Positions 43,460 to 53,600 of a stretch of DNA of 64,000 nt are shown here, one piece after another (position 1 is the stretch's first letter; the number at the start of each line of letters is the position of its first letter). The notes beneath the pieces are model-generated. The model saw nothing but the letters and a program-made list of their open reading frames with translations. It searched no databases and was not told where the DNA came from. Source of the DNA: an uncultured Pseudomonadota bacterium. GTDB taxonomy: Bacteria > Myxococcota_A > UBA796 > GCA-2862545. The stretch spans positions 186,001 through 250,000 of the forward strand of contig CAJXTB010000004.1 in NCBI GenBank assembly GCA_913061235.1. Direction: 5' to 3'. Both the position numbers and the translations under genes were made by a program.

Positions 43460-44494
43460 GTGTTCGCCTCGATTCCCTACTTTGTCCTCCCTGTGTGGAA
43501 TATTCCTATCCCTGGTCTGGGGAATCTGCCCATTGATCCGTGGTTCACGCTGGTCTGCATTGGGTTTGTTATCGGACTGGAGGTGGCGCGCTCGCGGGCC
43601 ATCAAGCTGTCGCTAGACGTGCGTCACCTTGTGGATGGCGCCATCTTCGTCGTCATCAGCGGATTTCTGGTCGGACACATCTTCACGGTCCTCGCCTACA
43701 AGAACGACCGCCTAAGCATGGACGCCCCAGTCGAGTCGCTGCTCGCGTTCTTGCGCTTCTGGGAAGGCTTTTCCTCGATGGGCGGCTTCATTGGAGCGGT
43801 GCTCGCAGCGTTCGTCTACTATCGTTTGCTTCGCTGGTATGAAGGTTGGTTGTCTATCCTGACCTACGCGATGCTCGGTCTAGCAGCGGTACTTGTGGCC
43901 ATCTTCGCACCTGAACAGCGTCAGCTTGCGTTGACTGCAGGCGTGGCTCTTGCTGCCTACATCGGCTGGCTTGGGTACAAGAAGGAACTTCCATCGGTTG
44001 TACGCCGTGAAGCACCGCTCGAAGGGCTTCGATATGCAGACACCATCACCTACGGCTTTCCGTTCGGCTGGTTCTTTGGCCGGGTGGGTTGTGGGGTTGT
44101 GCACGACCATATCGGTCGTCCCACCGAGTTCTTCTTGGGTATGGACTTCCCGGGTCTTGGCGTTCGCCACGAGCTGGGATTGTATGAGGCTGCCTACACC
44201 GTTTTGGTTGCGGCTCTCTTCTACATGTGGGGCCGACGAGACCGTCCTCCCGGCTTCTTCCTGGCGGCATTCGGCATGCTGTATGCACCGGTTCGCTTTG
44301 GCCTCGATTTCCTCCGGGCAACGGACTTGGCCAGCGCCGACAGTCGCTACTTCGGGCTGACCCCAGGGCACTACGGCTCCATTCTCATGTTTATCGGAGC
44401 GTTGGCCTTGTTCGTCTACGTGACACGTCGGTCGCACACGCCACTACGACTAGATGGTTCCGGTGAACCTGTTTCAGCACCGGCGGCCGCGTGA
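43460..44494 (+). CDS. lgt: Phosphatidylglycerol--prolipoprotein diacylglyceryl transferase
   Basis: Lgt adds diacylglycerol to the lipobox Cys of prolipoproteins, the first step in making the many lipoproteins encoded here. The 344-residue membrane protein has about seven helices and the Lgt signatures FPFGWFFGRVGCGVVHDHIG broken as residues about 198-217, RHELGLYEAAY and FGLDFLRATD. The usual HGG motif is less clear in this version, with an unusual segment at about residues 95-110. GTG at 43460 has GGAG five bases upstream; GTG at 43454 is the alternative. Its stop overlaps the next start as GTGA. Confidence 0.8.
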   Translation: MFASIPYFVLPVWNIPIPGLGNLPIDPWFTLVCIGFVIGLEVARSRAIKLSLDVRHLVDGAIFVVISGFLVGHIFTVLAYKNDRLSMDAPVESLLAFLRFWEGFSSMGGFIGAVLAAFVYYRLLRWYEGWLSILTYAMLGLAAVLVAIFAPEQRQLALTAGVALAAYIGWLGYKKELPSVVRREAPLEGLRYADTITYGFPFGWFFGRVGCGVVHDHIGRPTEFFLGMDFPGLGVRHELGLYEAAYTVLVAALFYMWGRRDRPPGFFLAAFGMLYAPVRFGLDFLRATDLASADSRYFGLTPGHYGSILMFIGALALFVYVTRRSHTPLRLDGSGEPVSAPAAA

Positions 44495-44835
44495 GTGAAC
44501 CCATCGAAGACGTGCGCCAGAACAGTGTGTCGTGGTGGCTGATGCAAGGAGGCCTCGTCTTCGCATTCATCATCCCCATGATGGTGCTGCTGTATGGGGC
44601 GCTCTCAGCGCTGAACGTCTTTACGGGCATCCACTTTTCCTGGCGCATGGCGCTCATCTGGGGAGGCGGCTGGGTGTTGATCCTGTCCATCGGCGCCGCC
44701 TTGGTTGTTCCTTGGTTGTGGAACCGGTTTGTGACGCCCTACCAGACAGCGAATGAGCGCCGCCGCTACCGTGCGATGTCGAAAGACGAGGACACTCTTC
44801 CTGCATCGGCATGGTCGGACGAGGTCGAAGAATGA
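44491..44835 (+). CDS. Small two-helix membrane protein
   Basis: The 114-residue product has two membrane helices, about residues 17-41 (LMQGGLVFAFIIPMMVLLYGAL) and 54-76 (ALIWGGGWVLILSIGAALVVPWLW), and a charged cytoplasmic tail (RRRYRAMSKDEDT). Function unknown. It is coupled on both sides: its GTG start overlaps the lgt stop (GTGA) and its stop overlaps the methyltransferase start (ATGA), so lgt, this gene and the methyltransferase form one operon. Confidence 0.75.
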   Translation: MSEPIEDVRQNSVSWWLMQGGLVFAFIIPMMVLLYGALSALNVFTGIHFSWRMALIWGGGWVLILSIGAALVVPWLWNRFVTPYQTANERRRYRAMSKDEDTLPASAWSDEVEE

Positions 44836-45539
44836 GTCGTCGTGCGCGCTTGTGGAGTGCCGCTCTGGGACCGGTTCGTCGAGCGGCAGAGATGCGTGCA
44901 CGTCTTGGACGACGTTCGCGTCAGACCGCTGTGGAGGAGCTGGACGGCGTTGCCATTGTTGTGCTGCCTGACGTCTACAATCCCGTCAGTAACCGCACCG
45001 GTGGCATGCTTGCCCGCGTTCTGCGAGATGCAATCCCCGTGCGTCCACCGGGGCAACCTGCACCCCGCTTGCTGGATGTTGGAACGGGCTGTGGAGTCTC
45101 CGCGGTCTTCGCCGCTCTGCGAGGCGCCGAAGTCGTGGCGGTGGATCTGAACCCCGAAGCCATTCGAAATGCCCGCCTCAACGCTCAGCTCCATCATGTG
45201 GAGCACCGGGTTGATGTGCGCCAAGGTGACCTGTTCGACGCGGTCGTTGGGGAGCGCTTCGACATTGTGGCCTTCGACCCACCGCGGCATGTCGGGCGTC
45301 CGTCTACGTTCATTGACTTGGCGTGGGAGGGGGAAGACGTGCTCGAGCGCTTCGCGGCGACAGTGGGCGACGTTCTGGCTCCCGGCGGCAAGGTCTTGAT
45401 CAGCACACGCACGGATAGTGCCAGCCATACCCTGGCAGATACGCTGGGATTCGCTGGTTTCGACGTGCGTGTTGTGGCTGAAGGGCGCTTCTACGGGGCT
45501 ACGGAGAGCATTGTCGAAGCGGTTCTGCGGAAGTCCTAG
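44832..45539 (+). CDS. Class I SAM-dependent methyltransferase (PrmC/PrmA-like fold)
   Basis: The 235-residue methyltransferase has motif I LLDVGTGCGVSAVFAALRG and the acidic ribose residue in VVAVDLNPEAIRNARLN, as in PrmC/HemK and related small-molecule or protein methyltransferases. Motif IV is FDPPRH instead of NPPY, so it is not a standard PrmC glutamine methyltransferase. The N-terminus is Arg-rich. Target unknown. It ends in CTAG shared with the convergent PRMT-like gene's stop. Confidence 0.82.
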   Translation: MSRRARLWSAALGPVRRAAEMRARLGRRSRQTAVEELDGVAIVVLPDVYNPVSNRTGGMLARVLRDAIPVRPPGQPAPRLLDVGTGCGVSAVFAALRGAEVVAVDLNPEAIRNARLNAQLHHVEHRVDVRQGDLFDAVVGERFDIVAFDPPRHVGRPSTFIDLAWEGEDVLERFAATVGDVLAPGGKVLISTRTDSASHTLADTLGFAGFDVRVVAEGRFYGATESIVEAVLRKS

Positions 45540-46687
45540 CGGACACGGTGCATGGTCGTGCCGTGTTGGTCGCCACAGGACCACTTACACGCCACCTCTA
45601 GGCCTCGCCGGTCACTTGGGTCGGGTGTGACGGTGAACGTGGCCACAAGCGTGCCAGACAGCTCGAGCGGGGTGGCCCAAGGCAGCACCACCTGACGCCA
45701 GTGGGTGTGTGGGTCGCTGGGGCCGGTCGGGAGCACGGCGTCGTCTCCAAAGCCTAAGGAGAACCAGCCGACCATTCCGTAGATAGGGCCGTTTACCTCG
45801 ACCGAGATCTGACCCTCACCCCCCTCATCGCGTGGGAAGGACAACGACATGGCCAGTGCGCCAGGTGCGGCGAGCTCACTGGCGGTCACGGAGAGGGTTG
45901 CGCCGCGAGTTGTCGCGATGCCACGGAGGGGACGCAGGTCCACGCCGTGCTTGATGTCGAAGACCTCGACGGAACGCGCGAACACATCGTGGCTTCCAAT
46001 AGGGGCAAACCACAGGTCTACAGTGCCTGGAAGCACACGGCCCCCAGGTTTGAGCCAGCGCTCGCAACCGGCTTGCAGGTCGCGGGCAGCGCCTTCAGCG
46101 AGGGCCAGGGCGCCAAACGTCTCGGTCACCACAATATCCGCGAGCTGTGGAATCTCTGCGGTGGAGAAGTCACCACGAATCAAGGTGACCTTGTCGGCCA
46201 CTCCCGACGCGGCCACGACCTCTTTGGCGATGTCGAGAACGTCCGTGTTGTCGATGGCGTAGACCGTGGCACCGGCCTTTGCGGCCATGACTGCGAGAAC
46301 ACCACTGCCGGTACCTGCGTCGACAACAACCATTCCTGGCTTGATGGCCGACCGAATGGCTGCTGCGTAGGTGTCGACCCGTACGGCGTCTTGGAGCATG
46401 CGCCGGTGGACGTCTACGCGACCGAATCCACCAAAAAATACGGGGGTGGTTGCGGCATCATCGGGAGCCACAAGCAGCCCGGCGTCTGCCAGGCCGTCGG
46501 CAAGCGGCGCCATGCGTGGACCAAAGGCTGCGAGAACGTCTTCGGGCGTCTTCGGAGTGGAATGGAACGCAAGCAGGGCGACCGCGACGGCCGGCACCTT
46601 GGCGCCAATGCCTCGGGTGACGGCTCGAACGAGCACCGCTTCGCCCTCAAAGGACAAGGTCAGGTCTTCTGCACGCACACGTTGCAT
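45536..46687 (-). CDS. PRMT-like arginine methyltransferase-fold enzyme with N-terminal PqqD-like domain
   Basis: The 383-residue protein resembles protein arginine methyltransferases. It has FGRVDVHRRMLQDAVRVDTYAAAI (cf. HxxMLxDxVRTxxY), motif I VVDAGTGSGVLAVMAAKAGA (121-140), a double-Glu loop E189/E198 with the canonical 9-residue spacing (TETFGALALAEGA), and the THW loop HTHWRQVVLPW. The C-terminal beta-barrel-like part follows. Residues about 8-75 form an extra small domain (LSFEGEAVLVRAVTRG, TPEDVLAAFGPRMAPLADGLADAGLLV) resembling PqqD-like/peptide-recognition winged helices. Substrate unknown. It lies between the act operon terminator and a convergent methyltransferase. Confidence 0.8.
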   Translation of the reverse strand: MQRVRAEDLTLSFEGEAVLVRAVTRGIGAKVPAVAVALLAFHSTPKTPEDVLAAFGPRMAPLADGLADAGLLVAPDDAATTPVFFGGFGRVDVHRRMLQDAVRVDTYAAAIRSAIKPGMVVVDAGTGSGVLAVMAAKAGATVYAIDNTDVLDIAKEVVAASGVADKVTLIRGDFSTAEIPQLADIVVTETFGALALAEGAARDLQAGCERWLKPGGRVLPGTVDLWFAPIGSHDVFARSVEVFDIKHGVDLRPLRGIATTRGATLSVTASELAAPGALAMSLSFPRDEGGEGQISVEVNGPIYGMVGWFSLGFGDDAVLPTGPSDPHTHWRQVVLPWATPLELSGTLVATFTVTPDPSDRRGLEVACKWSCGDQHGTTMHRVR

Positions 46688-46735
46688 GAGGTCTCTCTGG
46701 GGACAGGGGCCGAGGTTTCAGATGCCAAAACGGAA

Positions 46736-46768
46736 GAAGCGGCTCATCCTAGTAGGAAGAGCCGCTTC
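46736..46768 (-). terminator. Terminator of the act operon
   Basis: A perfect 10-bp inverted repeat (GAAGCGGCTC / GAGCCGCTTC) with a 13-base loop lies 34 bp past the actF stop. On the minus strand it is followed by TTCCGTTTT. It separates the act operon from the PRMT-like gene on the same strand. Confidence 0.85.
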
Positions 46769-46801
46769 ATGCCTCCCCGAGGGGAGGAGTGTGCCGAGAG
46801 C

Positions 46802-48190
46802 CTACTTGGAGGCGGGCAGCACATCGCCTTCGTAGGCGTGAACGTGGACGTCCCAAGGGTGCGCACCGAGCTCGGGGTCGCTGACGGGAATCGGCGGGAC
46901 CTTCGCAAGGACGCGGCTGACAAGCAGGACAAACCCGCCGACGAAGCCTGCGAAGATGGGCAGAGACACGCAGAGGAACAGCACGATGGGGAAGGTGTGT
47001 TCAAACCAGATGCTCGGCATGACCAAGAGGGTGCGTTCCATGAACACGCCCATGAGGATGACCGACAGGATGAGCACAAACGGCGCTTCCATCTTCTTGA
47101 TGCCGCGGGACACGAGAACCGTGAATGGCATCACAAAGCACATCACTGCAACCGTCTTGGACATCCAAGACCACTCACCGAGAGTCATGCGGATGAGCAG
47201 GAAGTCGGTTTCTTCTGGCATGTTGGCGTACCAGATGGGCAGGATTTGAGCGAACAAGGTGTAGGCCCAGAACATGCAGAAGGCGAGGATGAGCTTGCCA
47301 AGGTCCAGCGTCACGTTTGGCGTGATGAGGTGGTTGATGCCCAGCCAGCGCTTGGTCAGGACAGCAGTGATGCCGAGGGCGGCCATGCTGATCCAGAAGC
47401 TAGATGCGAAGAACCACGCGCCGAACATGTTCGAGTACCACCAGGGGGCCAAGGACATGACAAGGTCGAACGCGATGAGCGAGAACACGACTGCGTAGAA
47501 CAAGCCGATGAGCGGGAACAAGGCGCCCTGCATCTTCTTGCCGCTTGCGATGGCAGCAGCTTGGTCAGCACCTTCTTTGTAGCCGAGTAGCGACCACCAG
47601 CCTGGAGCCTTCCAGCTCGCGTCTTTCGACTTGAGACGGGCGCCAGCCATGATGAGGTCGGGTCCGAAGGAGCCGCGTAGGTAGAAGAAGTCCAAGATGA
47701 ACAGGAAGCCGACTGCAACAAGCTGACGTAGCATGAAGAAGGTCGGGTCCAGCCACATGGCCTTGGTGTCGATGGCTAGGCCACTGTGTGGAGCCAGGTC
47801 GACTGCACCGTTGGGCGACCACGTCTGTGGATGCCATGGGTACACCTTCAAGCCAACGACGAGCAGCACGATGAGTGCGAGGTAGCCGAAGGGAAGGAAC
47901 AGACCGAAGGTCTCGGCGATTCGCTTGAGCGGACGGCCCCAGCGGGCATGCGTCGCGGTCATGATGACCGAGAAGATGACGCCACCTTGGGCGATGCCAA
48001 GAATGAACACGAGGCCCGCGATGTAGGCACCCCAGGTCCAGCTCGGCTCTTTGAAGACGAGCAAGCCAAGAGCGAAGCCGACGACTCCGAGGACGATGCC
48101 GACAATGCCAATTAGACCAGCGGTCTTGTTGGCGGTACGGCCAGCCATGCCATCAATGATGGCGTTGGTATCGATGGAATGGGCGCTCAT
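46802..48190 (-). CDS. actF: Alternative complex III membrane subunit ActF (NrfD-like)
   Basis: ActF is one of the two large NrfD/PsrC-like quinone-binding membrane subunits of alternative complex III, which oxidises quinol and reduces cytochrome c or oxidase in place of the bc1 complex. The 462-residue protein has about ten hydrophobic helices with the NrfD-like run of conserved Trp/His (ACMFWAYTLFAQILPIWYANMPEE broken here as residues about 310-333). It is the last gene of the operon; GGAGG precedes its ATG, which overlaps the actE stop as ATGA. A terminator follows. Confidence 0.92.
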   Translation of the reverse strand: MSAHSIDTNAIIDGMAGRTANKTAGLIGIVGIVLGVVGFALGLLVFKEPSWTWGAYIAGLVFILGIAQGGVIFSVIMTATHARWGRPLKRIAETFGLFLPFGYLALIVLLVVGLKVYPWHPQTWSPNGAVDLAPHSGLAIDTKAMWLDPTFFMLRQLVAVGFLFILDFFYLRGSFGPDLIMAGARLKSKDASWKAPGWWSLLGYKEGADQAAAIASGKKMQGALFPLIGLFYAVVFSLIAFDLVMSLAPWWYSNMFGAWFFASSFWISMAALGITAVLTKRWLGINHLITPNVTLDLGKLILAFCMFWAYTLFAQILPIWYANMPEETDFLLIRMTLGEWSWMSKTVAVMCFVMPFTVLVSRGIKKMEAPFVLILSVILMGVFMERTLLVMPSIWFEHTFPIVLFLCVSLPIFAGFVGGFVLLVSRVLAKVPPIPVSDPELGAHPWDVHVHAYEGDVLPASK

Positions 48191-48762
48191 TGTGCACCTC
48201 CGTCAACAGGCGGATTGCTCGTCTGCTTGAGGTAGTGGATGATGGACCACATCTCCGGCTCGGTCATTGCCCAGCCGTAGGAAGGCATGGACGAAGTGAC
48301 GCCGTCTGGGCCGAGCTTACCGTAGCGAATCGCCTTGTACGTCAAGCCCATGGGCCAAACGTTCAGGGTTGATTGCGTGGGCATGCGGCCAATGATGCTG
48401 TCTGGGAAGCGGCCGCTCTGCATGGCGGTGCCTTTCTCGTTGCCGTAGCCATGACAGACCGAGCAGTACACGCCGTACAGCTCTTCGCCTTGAGCGACAG
48501 AAGCCATGGTGGACGGTTCTGGGAAGGCGTTGATGGCCGCGGCCGTGTCGATGTTGAAGTAGCCACCGATACGAGGAGTCAGGATGTTCGGCTGCGCGAC
48601 TGAGCCTTCCGGCGTCAGAGCCATGCGCTGCTCAAAGGGCTTCACCATTTCTTGGTCGACCAGGTCGACGTCCCAGGGCAGGGCGGAAGCGGTGGAGGCG
48701 ACTCCGAGAGCGGTGACAGTAGCCACGGCCTGAACGAGTCGGCTTTGGAGGAACTTACGCAT
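48187..48762 (-). CDS. actE: Alternative complex III mono-heme cytochrome c subunit ActE
   Basis: The 191-residue exported cytochrome has a signal peptide (RLVQAVATVTALGVASTASA) and one c-type heme motif CSVCH (in GVYCSVCHGYGNEKG, about residue 99). The distal Met is probably in SSMPSYGWAMTEPEMW. A single heme in this position matches ActE of the known complex, which passes electrons to soluble or oxidase-bound partners. It overlaps actD by 8 bp and actF by 4 bp, so the stoichiometry is likely set by translational coupling. Confidence 0.92.
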   Translation of the reverse strand: MRKFLQSRLVQAVATVTALGVASTASALPWDVDLVDQEMVKPFEQRMALTPEGSVAQPNILTPRIGGYFNIDTAAAINAFPEPSTMASVAQGEELYGVYCSVCHGYGNEKGTAMQSGRFPDSIIGRMPTQSTLNVWPMGLTYKAIRYGKLGPDGVTSSMPSYGWAMTEPEMWSIIHYLKQTSNPPVDGGAQ

Positions 48763-49327
48763 TGGGAACCTCGTAGACGGTGTCGTCTCCGGTCGTGATT
48801 TCGACCGCGCCGGAGGTGGCGAGGATGCTTGTGATGGCGTCCGTCTGGGTCACGTTGGCGTTCAGGAACACGATTCCGAACTGGTCGTCCGAGTAGCGTG
48901 GGTCCTGCAGGCTCTTGTCCAACATGAAAGACGGCAATCCGGCGTGCACAATGAAGCCGGCCAAGGTGGCCAGACATCCGAAGAGGATGGTGCACTCGAA
49001 CATGATGATGGCGAAGGTAGGCAAGGAGACAACCGGCTTTCCGCCTGGGTTGATCATTGGCCACTGCGAATGCGTGAGCGACGGAAGCAAGAAGCCGAAG
49101 GTGAAGCCGGTGATGGCTCCGGTCAACGTCCACCATCGGACGGGAGACGGGGCGCCTCCGTACAAGGCTTCTTCAATCTCGTGTCGGGGAAGGGGAGAGA
49201 CGACCTGAAAGCCTTGGATGCCGGCAGCGCGGAGGCGCTCAATTCCTGCAAGCAAGCAGTCGAGGTGTGCGTACGTTCCCTTGATGCGGTTCGCCGGGGC
49301 GACAGCAGCTGCTGCGTGACTACTCAT
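48755..49327 (-). CDS. actD: Alternative complex III subunit ActD (DUF3341)
   Basis: The 190-residue protein has two membrane helices (about residues 58-80 and 93-118: PVRWWTLTGAITGFTFGFLL and FAIIMFECTILFGCLATLAGF) after a cytoplasmic N-terminal domain (LLAGIERLRAAGIQGFQVVSPLPRHEIEE broken as residues about 25-53), matching DUF3341/ActD. Its exact role is structural, beside ActC. It overlaps actC by 8 bp and actE by 8 bp. Confidence 0.9.
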   Translation of the reverse strand: MSSHAAAAVAPANRIKGTYAHLDCLLAGIERLRAAGIQGFQVVSPLPRHEIEEALYGGAPSPVRWWTLTGAITGFTFGFLLPSLTHSQWPMINPGGKPVVSLPTFAIIMFECTILFGCLATLAGFIVHAGLPSFMLDKSLQDPRYSDDQFGIVFLNANVTQTDAITSILATSGAVEITTGDDTVYEVPNA

Positions 49328-50651
49328 GGTGACCTCCGCGGACTGGCGGTGCGACCATTTCCTTGATTTCCATCATGGCGACGGACGGGAAGGTCTTGCT
49401 GAAGGACAGGAAGAGGAAGAAGAACCAACCGGCGGAGCCGATGAGAATTGCGTACTCATTGAAGCTCGGGTTGTAGGCACGCCACATCGATGGGTCGAAG
49501 CTGTGTGCGGTCGAGCTGACAACGATGTTGAAGCGCTCGAACCACATTCCGACGTTGATCAGAATGGTGACGATGAACAAGAAGATGTGGTTGTGACGAA
49601 GCTTCTTGAAGTACAGCGGCAATGGTGCGATGCAGTTGCAGAAGATCATCAGCCAGAAGGCCCAAGCAAGCTCACCGGTGGCACGCCACTGGAAGATTTC
49701 CCACTCGTAAGGGTTCTGCGAGTACCAGCCGATGAAGTATTCGGTGGCGTAGGAGTAGGTCAGGATAGCGCTGGTCAGGAGGCACATCTTGGCGAGTGCG
49801 TCGTAGTGCCACATGTTGACGTACTTCTTCCAGCCGAAGAAGTAGCTCATGGGCATGAGCAGCGTGATGACCATCGCGCAGCCACTGAAGATGGCGCCAG
49901 CGACGAAGTACGGCGGGAACAAGGTGGAATGCCAACCTGCCGTAGTCGCCATGGCGAAGTCCCAGGAGACGACACTGTGTACCGAGAGCACCAGTGGAGT
50001 CGCGAAGGCCGCGAAGAAGCCGTAAGCAGCCATGAAGTGGCGCCACTGACGGTTCGTTCCGCGCCAACCGAGAGCGAGCACGTTGTACACCTTGGCGATG
50101 AGTCCGGTGTTGTGGTCACGCACGATGGCGAGGTCAGGAATGAGCCCGATGAAGAAGAACACCGCGGAGACGGTGAAGTACGTGCTGATAGCGAACACGT
50201 CCCACATCAGCGGCGACTTGAAGTTCACCCAGAGCTGGCGTTGGTTGGGGTACGGGAAGAACCAGTACACCTGCCAGACGCGGCCGAGGTGAAGCATCGG
50301 GAAGAGAAGAGCCGTCATGACCGCGAAGACCGTCATGGCCTCGGATGCGCGGTAGACGCCGGTACGCCACTTGGAGCGAACCAAGAAGAGAATGGCGCTG
50401 ATGAGAGTACCGGCATGACCGATACCAACCCAAAAGACGAACGTGACGATGAACGTGCCCCAGAACGAGGCCTGGTTCATACCGTCGGTGCCGAGGCCCC
50501 AGAAGATCTGGCGGTACCAGTGGTATGCGCCGAACACCAAACATCCGACGGACACAAGCCACGCCAGGATGAAGAGCGGTGACGGCTTGAACAGCACGCG
50601 CAAGATATCGCGGTTGGTTTCCGCATAAGTCGCTGGACGATTACCAAGCAT
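49320..50651 (-). CDS. actC: Alternative complex III membrane subunit ActC (NrfD/PsrC family)
   Basis: ActC is the NrfD-like quinol-oxidising membrane subunit paired with the Fe-S/Mo-like ActB. The 443-residue protein has about ten helices and the conserved phrases WVGIGHAGTLISAIL, DVFAISTYF, WRHFMAAYGFFAAFATPLVLSVHSVVSWDFA broken as residues about 200-230, and WYSQNPYEWEIF. ATG with AGGAG five or six bases upstream. It follows actB by 9 bp and overlaps actD. Confidence 0.93.
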   Translation of the reverse strand: MLGNRPATYAETNRDILRVLFKPSPLFILAWLVSVGCLVFGAYHWYRQIFWGLGTDGMNQASFWGTFIVTFVFWVGIGHAGTLISAILFLVRSKWRTGVYRASEAMTVFAVMTALLFPMLHLGRVWQVYWFFPYPNQRQLWVNFKSPLMWDVFAISTYFTVSAVFFFIGLIPDLAIVRDHNTGLIAKVYNVLALGWRGTNRQWRHFMAAYGFFAAFATPLVLSVHSVVSWDFAMATTAGWHSTLFPPYFVAGAIFSGCAMVITLLMPMSYFFGWKKYVNMWHYDALAKMCLLTSAILTYSYATEYFIGWYSQNPYEWEIFQWRATGELAWAFWLMIFCNCIAPLPLYFKKLRHNHIFLFIVTILINVGMWFERFNIVVSSTAHSFDPSMWRAYNPSFNEYAILIGSAGWFFFLFLSFSKTFPSVAMMEIKEMVAPPVRGGHHE

Positions 50652-50660
50652 TGCGGTCTC

Positions 50661-53600
50661 CTAGTGGCCGCCGGCGGTGTGGCCGGCGTCGTCGTGATGG
50701 TCACCGGCAGGTTCGCCAGCATCATCGTGTGAGGGATCTGCGTGAACGGGGGCGGCATGGTCATCGCCATGCCCGGCGTCGGCATGGTCATCGCCATGCC
50801 CCTCGCCCTCTGGACCATGGTGACCCAGCTCCACATGGAAGTTTGCGCGACCCAGGTAGTTGACTGCAGAGAACGTTCTCAGCTCATCGAGTGCGATGTA
50901 GCTACGAGCGGACTTGCGGGACATTGCCACCTTCGAACCTTCCTCATTGAGGTTGCCGAAGGTGATTGCCTGTGAAGGACAAGCTTCGGCGCAGGCCGGG
51001 AGCTGTTCGATAGCGGCGGACGGCACCTTGTTGGTGAAGCCCTGGTCGCGGTACGCGCCCTTGACTTCGCGGGTACGCTGGACACAGAACGTGCACTTCT
51101 CCATGACGCCCATCTGGCGCGTGCTGACATCGGGGTTCAGCTGGAGTTGGAAGGGTTCTGGCCAAATGTAGCTGTGGAAGTTGAACCGACGTGCCTGGTA
51201 TGGGCAGTTGTTCGCACAGTAGCGAGTGCCGACGCAGCGGTTGTAGACCATTGCGTTGAGGCCTTCGAGGTTGTGGTAGGTCGCTAGGACCGGACACACA
51301 CTCTCACAGGGGGCGTGACCACAGTGCTGACACATCATGGGTAGGAAGCGCGCATCTGGCGAACCGTCTGGGTTGGTTTCCCAGTAGCGGTTGATGCGAA
51401 TCCAGTTCATCTCGCGACCTTGGGCAACCAACTGACGACCCACAACCGGGAGGTTGTTTTCGGCCGAGCAGGCGACGGCGCAGATACCGCAGCCATTGCA
51501 GGCATTGGTGTCGACGGTCATGGCCCAGCGGTAGTTTGGATGCTCGGGAACCGGGTAGAAGTCCAGGTTTCCAGTCTCGACCAGACGCGGGTCACGCGGA
51601 AGGTGATGAATACCGGTCAGCTCACCAGCGTGAGCGGCCTCGGAGTCACCGACTGCTGCAAGTTCTGCGGCAGGAACGGCGGGAGCGAGGTCGCGCCCCC
51701 CTTGTTTGTCACCGCCGAGGGTGGAGGGCACGTTGGCCTTTTCACCGGTGTTGGAGACGCTGACGTGCGTGGCTTGCCAAGCGAGGCCAGAGCCGTTGGT
51801 TGCCGTAGCAGCCATCAAGTCAACAACGTTCGCACCGAACTTGGCGTAGTTGCCCTGTGCAGTGTGTCCCTGACCGAAGGCAATGGCGATGGTCCCAGCA
51901 GCAATGCCAGGAGTCAGCTCTGCGGCGACCTGAATCGACGCGTCACCTTGGCTCACCGTGATGAGGTCGCCGTCGGCGATGCCCATCGAGGCTGCGGTCT
52001 CGGGATGAACTTCACCCCAGGAACCCCACGTGCGTCCGCTCATTGGGTCAGGAACTTCCTGCGCCCATGGCTCATTTGCGTAGCGGCCGTCCTGACGGAA
52101 CGGGTGCGGGTAGGCATGAAGGACGACGTCGCCGGAGCCGGTGTAGGCGCCAGCACTGCCGAAGCTGTGCGAACCGGTGAGTGCCGGCGGGGTCAGCGAA
52201 CGACCAGGAGCTGCCAGGAAGCCCTTCGCGAGTGCCTCGTAGTGACCCTGTTCGAAGTTCGAGCCTGTGACCAATCCCGAGCGTTGCCAGGTCTGGGTGA
52301 GGTAGTCGCGCCAGTTCTCTGCGGCGAAGCCGAGAGCGGGGAGTGCGACTTCGACGGCTTCTTCACCGTCAATTCCGATGGCAGCAGCAGCGGCTGCAAC
52401 AGCGGCGTCGATGACGGTTCCGTCTTCGTTGGCGGCAGTTTCTGCAACGGCGGGGGCTGTTGCCTTACCAATGCTCAACAAGATGTCGCCGAGCGAACGG
52501 GTGTTGTACAGCGGAGACGTTGTCGGTTGACGAGCCAAGACCAATCCGGCCTCGGGAACCTCGTCGCCCCAGTCTTCAAAGGCGTCATGCGTCGGCAGGG
52601 TCAGACCAGCGAGCGCTTGGGTCTCGTCTGGGTGACTGTTGACGCTGACGAGCATGCCAGCTTTCTGCAGTGACGCAGCCATGCCGGAGCTTGAAGGCAA
52701 GCTGTAGACAGGGTTGGTGTCATCAACAAACAGCACGGCGACGTTGCCGGCATCCAGGTCCGACTGCAGGGCCTTGACGTCCGAGTAGCCGTGAATGGGG
52801 CCTTCGTAGTGACGACCCATACCGAAGGTCACGCCAGCGGCACCGCTTGCGAGGTTCAGCAAGTAGGTCGCAGCAGCGAGGTCCACAGCGCCGGTGGTAG
52901 CGCCAGAAGCGCCGCCCGGGAGTGCAACAGACGGCATGGAGGCCATCTGAGTTGCAATGCTCTCAAGCTGCTCGGCGGTCAGGCCAGCGGCGGATGCCAT
53001 GGCAGCGACGTCAACAGCGGGGAGAGCGGAACCGAGTGAGGCGCGCGTTCCCTTCTTGTCAGCAACAAGGCTGGCGAGAGCGAGTGCAACGCCGGCTTGT
53101 GCGCTTGCCGAACAGCTGTACCAATCGTCCGAGTTCGCTGCGGTCTGGTCCAAGTGAGGACCGACGTAGGCGAAGCGTGCGATGAAGTTGCCGATGTTCG
53201 GATTGCGAGCATCTGCGTACTGGGACGCGAGCTTGGTTCCGCCCCAACCGGAGAGGAAGTTCGCACCAAAGGACAGCACGTAGTGTGCCTTCGTGAGGTC
53301 GTAGCCGGGAAGAATACGCTGACCGAAGAGGGCTTCGGCGGCGTCAGCTTCGGCGTCGTACCCGAGCGGTTCCCAAAATACAGCGTTGCCGTCGGTCAGC
53401 TCATTGATGAGCGTGACGATAGCGCCGCTGCGGTAGGGGCCTAGGTAGGCAACTTTCTTGCCACCAGCGGCCTGGACGGCACTGGTGACGCGAGTCATTG
53501 CGTCGTCCCAGGTGACGGCCGTAGCGGCCTCACCGGCACCACTCATCGGCTCGTGGATACGGTCCGGTGAGTAGTGTCGCTGCAGTCCCAGAAGGGCTGC

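Noticed and set aside
45947-47590. 547-codon plus-strand frame
   Set aside because: It covers the PRMT-like gene, the terminator and actF in antisense and has no family features.
49326-50582. 418-codon plus-strand frame
   Set aside because: Antisense of actC; composition rich in Asp, Glu and His as expected from the reverse of a membrane protein gene.
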